From Bugulina stolonifera (taxonomy: Eukaryota; Bryozoa; Gymnolaemata; Cheilostomatida; Bugulidae), in contig OW285189.1 of NCBI GenBank assembly GCA_935421135.1, positions 21,020,298 through 21,084,297 of the forward strand: a DNA stretch of 64,000 nucleotides, given 5' to 3'. Shown here piece by piece: positions 60,505 through 64,000 of this stretch; the first letter of the stretch is position 1, and every line of letters starts with the position of its first letter. The notes under the pieces were generated by a model. It searched no databases and had not been told where the DNA came from. It was given only the letters and a program-made list of their open reading frames with translations. A program made the translations under genes and the position numbers.

Positions 60505-61145
60505 CAGACATGGGCACTCGAGTCATTTTACTCGACTCAAGTTAACTCGAGCAACAGCTTTCCATTACTCTTAATTGACTTGTGCTTTTGTATTGTGTGA
60601 AAGCTGGGAATTGACTTTTAATTCTACTCTCCTACAAAGCATGATGCTTGACTCTTACTTTACTCTAATCTCTCAGCTATTAATGATAACTCTATTGGTT
60701 TGGTGTGATTATGTAATAAGTCTTGTCCACCATAGAGAAGCTGAGAGGCTTATAGATAAACAGACCTACCATTATAATAAGTGCAAATTTGAAATAGCCT
60801 TTGTTCCTCAAAACTACTTTAACTGACAGAAAATCAGATCTAATACTAAGTATTACCTATTGTGTGTTGTCACACTTGTATACATCAGAAATTTGTGTTC
60901 TACAAAATTCCCATTGGTATTCTCTTTGACATACTGCTGTACTTTTAACTCTACCCTGACTCTAGCATTTTGGCACTAGTTGCTTGACATTTACTTTACT
61001 TTTCAAAATGGCTGTTTATTTACTCTTACTCTACTTTTGACTTGCTTCATCCGATGAGTTGACTCTAAATTACTTTTTATCAATTGGGAATGTATACTCT
61101 TACTTGACTCTTGACTTGAGTATTTGTCTGCTTGGCACATGTCTG
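60505..61145. mobile_element. 641-bp hAT-type MITE with TTACTC/GACTC arms
   Basis: The ends CAGACATGGGCA and, inverted, CAGACATGTGCC are terminal inverted repeats. The flanks CTATACAA (60497-60504 and 61146-61153) are a perfect 8-bp target duplication. Subterminal sequence is packed with ACTCGACTC, TTACTCT and TGACTTGA words. No transposase ORF is present. Confidence 0.92.
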
Positions 61146-61249
61146 CTATACAACAATGAGGCACGCCCCTTCTGCTCCCTAGGCGGTCTAGCGCGTTGCA
61201 GCCATTGATGTAAGTTGATGTTGAACCAAGAAGTAAGAAGGGAGCCTCT

Positions 61250-63604
61250 TACTAACTATACTGGAACTCCTTGGTTAAAATAAGGCAGGAACTATCAGAG
61301 ATCCCTGGCATCGAAAATTATATACTTGACTGGATACGTGACTTCTTCAACAATGTAGGGCATACAGGGCTCTCAAGTTGCTCAGTCAAAAAATCTGAGA
61401 AAATGTACAATGTACTGCAGTGTAAGCAGTGTAGCAGTATTACTCTACCAACAGTTGGTCAGATATATAAATAAAGCTGTTGGTCACTTACATGCACATC
61501 TCTATTGCTCTGCAGAGTTAGCCTAAGTAATTTCTCACAGCCTAATAATCCCAGCACATACATGTAATTCAGTCTTTGCCCTTGAAAAGTAATAGAATTA
61601 GTAGCTTTTTTTTAAGCAACTCACAAGCTATGAGATAAACTGAAGATTAATTTGGAGATTTTAAAGCATTTCAATACAGAATATAGCTAATGTGAGAAAA
61701 TCTCCCAAAATCCGAGCAGATCATCAATAATGAAAAACCTCCCGAGCACTCCGAGCAAGCACTCAAAATCCGAACTGCTCGGGGAAAATCCGAGAACTTG
61801 AGAGCCCTGGGCATATAACAAGATAGGCATTACTTTATTGTTATCCAAACCGCAACTGACTAACTGCAAAAAATGGGGTGCCTTTTTAGGCTTTCATACG
61901 CAACAGGAACCCCCCAGGGTCTGAAAGGCTGATGGGCTGCTGGCCCTCTAATTATTGTAATGCTGGGCACACGAGTGCCGATATCGCTACAGGTGTGGGA
62001 AGTCTATGAGTGATCGACTAGACTTGCTTCCAATTACATAAAGAGTGAACAGTGCTTGTATGGTATTTATCGAGCTGAGATTCGTTTACGACCCGTAGGG
62101 TCCGAGTTAATGCTTAGAATAAATCTTGAGAGAGTATGTTCTATCTTAGTCAGAAAGTTCGGGCTTCAAGGTTCAATGGGACCGAGAGCCGGAACTAAGC
62201 TTTGCTATGAAAGAAGACTCTGTGTTGTTCTGTATAGATGTGTCTTTATTGGAGTCCAAGCATCAACTGATTCACAATGAAAAAGCACACGCTTCATATA
62301 CTATTGCGTTTCCGGTAAAAGTTTCTGGTAAAGGGACGTTAGAGTATCGTCACTAGTATTGCGCTACAAGATGGTGGAAAAAGGTACAAAAAATATGTAT
62401 AATTAATAATGTAGACATCATAATGAGCTGATTGCAACTAGTTAGAGGGACCTCGGCCGTAATAAACAGGTACGAAAGATAGGTTATACATGAAGCATTG
62501 AGTGAGTTACAATCAAATTCAAGAAATAAATAGATTATGAGCCAGTACGACAACAGATATGTACAAAGTCAGTTATGAGTAGGATTGGGAGTTCAATCCT
62601 CTTACTATTTCAGCGTAGGCTGGCCTCCCCGCCACATTGTTTTATCACCAAAACATTATAATAGACACCCAAGGGGATATGGCAAAGGGTCGGCCCATCA
62701 AAATCAGACGAATGATCTCAGTGTAGCCTACATAAAACATTACCAGGTAAGTACAACATAGTATAAATATATTATTATATAATTGTTATGAAATTGACCA
62801 TACGTCCACATATAGTTATACAAGACTTCGATTGAGTTATTTTATTTACAGTATGAGCATGCATGATTGTCAGCAATTATCCAGGTAAGTTATAGAGATT
62901 CTGGCTGTTTATTGAAATATCTTGGTATACCAAACTGTTAACACACAAGCAGATACTGTTAATTTCTAGAAAATTTCAATGCTTTATCTCTAAATACATG
63001 AGCAAATACATGGGGAATGACATTCAATGTGTGAAAGCCGGATCATCGTTTTCAGCCCCAGTTCTGTTATGCCTAGTTACACACTGAATTGAAACAATGC
63101 ATAATTTGGAGGCAATGTTGCACTATGATATTGTTACAAAAGTATCTAGGCCTAAGTTCTAAGGCTAGGAAGCAACTGGCGTTGCTCAAGAGAGCCATCC
63201 TTTGGGCGCCTAAGCAGGCCCAGTTGACTGCTTACAAGTCCCTGTACCTACTTCATCTTGAACATGCTTACCTAGAATTTTGCAGTCAGCAGGGGCACAA
63301 TCGAGCATGGGAAAGTACAAACTATTGTGGTCAGCTGAAACAGTGCTTGGCCTATAACTATTCAAAACCCATTAGGAAAAACCAGTGTGTTAGCTTACTG
63401 ATAAAAATTCTCTCCAAGGAAGAGAATCCCCTTGTGCTAGGTGTTGGGTATGAAAAGCTCTTGAATAATCAATCTACTTTTGATGCACTCCTGACCTGGT
63501 CTCAGACACTGGACCGTATAAGCATGGGCAGTCATGAGCTGTTGATCAAAATTAGAGGTTGTCCTCTCCCACTTTCTCTTCTAATATTTTCTTCAAGAGT
63601 GTGA
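61250..63604 (+). pseudogene. Decayed LINE reverse transcriptase, interrupted by an element
   Basis: Scattered RT-like pieces appear in one orientation. IENYILDWIRDFFNN (near 61310-61355) resembles the helix before the grip motif. ATGTPQG (near 61900) resembles that motif. KARKQLALLKRAILWAPKQA with LTAYKSLYLLHLEHAYLEF (63160-63285) resembles the LINE C-terminal region. The pieces are in different frames with stops between them. The first two are separated by the element at 61365-61809. Membership of all pieces in one element is inference. Confidence 0.5.
61365..61809. mobile_element. 445-bp hAT-like MITE with CCGAG motifs
   Basis: The ends CAGGGCTCTCAAGTT and AACTTGAGAGCCCTG are perfect 15-bp inverted repeats. 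GGGCATA precedes the element and GGCATAT follows it; the duplication reads as 7 of 8 bp if the outermost C/G pair is shared with the target. TCCGAG and CCGAGCA words are repeated in the right half (about 61710-61795). Confidence 0.8.
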
Positions 63605-64000
63605 CACTCTTTGCTTAACTTTTGGTTGCCAAATATTTTTGTTATGAAACGATAATTAAAATCAATACAATCATTTTGAAATTATCTTCATGTCCCAACT
63701 CGCTCTAATGGCAGAGATATCATCCTTTGAAAATCACAATGAAATGGTAGAATGTGCACTACTGGGCCTATAAATTATCGTTTCCCAGGTATTGAACATA
63801 GACTTTCAAACTACATGTAAGCATTGCTATTCAATTGATACAATACTTGCTAAATCACAATGCGCACTGGAGGTCTAGTAATTTTATATACTACAAGTAT
63901 CACAATGCACATTGTGGAGTTGTCTAACTTTGTCGCATAGGGGAACAATTCCTATGTATATTGTTCACAGGTAGTTTTCTGTCTCAAATACATATGCATG
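61810..64000. other. Repeat-rich right edge
   Basis: Apart from the LINE remnants, no gene is supported. A segment near 62080-62110 carries GACCCGTAGGGTCCGAG, which recurs inverted near 34890. An AGGTTGTCCTCTCCC word lies near 63556. Confidence 0.45.

Overview
The window is animal nuclear DNA: AT-rich, with genes split into many short exons by GT-AG introns of roughly 80 to 2,100 bp and numerous small transposons. The proteins (a FERM-FA protein 4.1, a fused PAPS synthase, PHF13/23, TAF11, TIPIN, AAGAB) indicate a metazoan. The exon at 51255-51794 resembles a beta-sandwich domain I associate with demosponge surface proteins, so a sponge or other early-branching animal is my best guess; this is inference, not proof. 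All exon models below were built by hand from reading frame, splice sites and family similarity.

Layout. 726-10625 (-): protein 4.1-like FERM gene, 11 exons, with a 28-bp repeat array, a 16-bp minisatellite and a long trinucleotide repeat in its introns. 12687-19806 (+): bifunctional PAPS synthase, 12 exons, head-to-head with the 4.1 gene; its first intron holds a 1.2-kb hAT-type element with a second element nested in it. 20837-25209 (+): a 315-aa helical-repeat protein (DUF4476-like) with a Pro/Tyr-rich tail. 26503-29533 (+): AAGAB/p34. 30156-33836 (-): TIPIN, convergent with AAGAB, with a hAT-type element in its last intron. 36701-38938 (+): PHF13/PHF23-like PHD protein, head-to-head with TIPIN. 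40053-41902 (-): METTL1 tRNA m7G46 methyltransferase, convergent with the PHD gene. 44733-46026 (+): TAF11, head-to-head with METTL1. 47577-49619 (+): 5'-truncated LINE with an intact reverse-transcriptase ORF. 51255-51794 (-): orphan exon. 57069-57885 (-): rhodanese sulfurtransferase with a bacterial-looking C-terminal tail. 58-64 kb: transposon-rich, with two hAT-type elements and a decayed LINE.

The genes are housekeeping loci (sulfate activation, replication-fork protection, tRNA modification, transcription initiation, chromatin reading, adaptor assembly, membrane skeleton). They alternate in divergent and convergent pairs but share no pathway.

The most notable signal is in the mobile DNA. 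At least five non-autonomous elements have CAG(A/G)- or TAGTG-type inverted ends and 7-of-8 or 8-of-8 matching 8-bp target duplications, as expected of hAT elements. Most carry their own short motif amplified in the subterminal region (AAGTC, TTACTC/GACTC, CCGAG, CTCCCTGATT). Two genes (PAPSS and METTL1) also carry tandem duplications that span a splice acceptor and the start of the exon.
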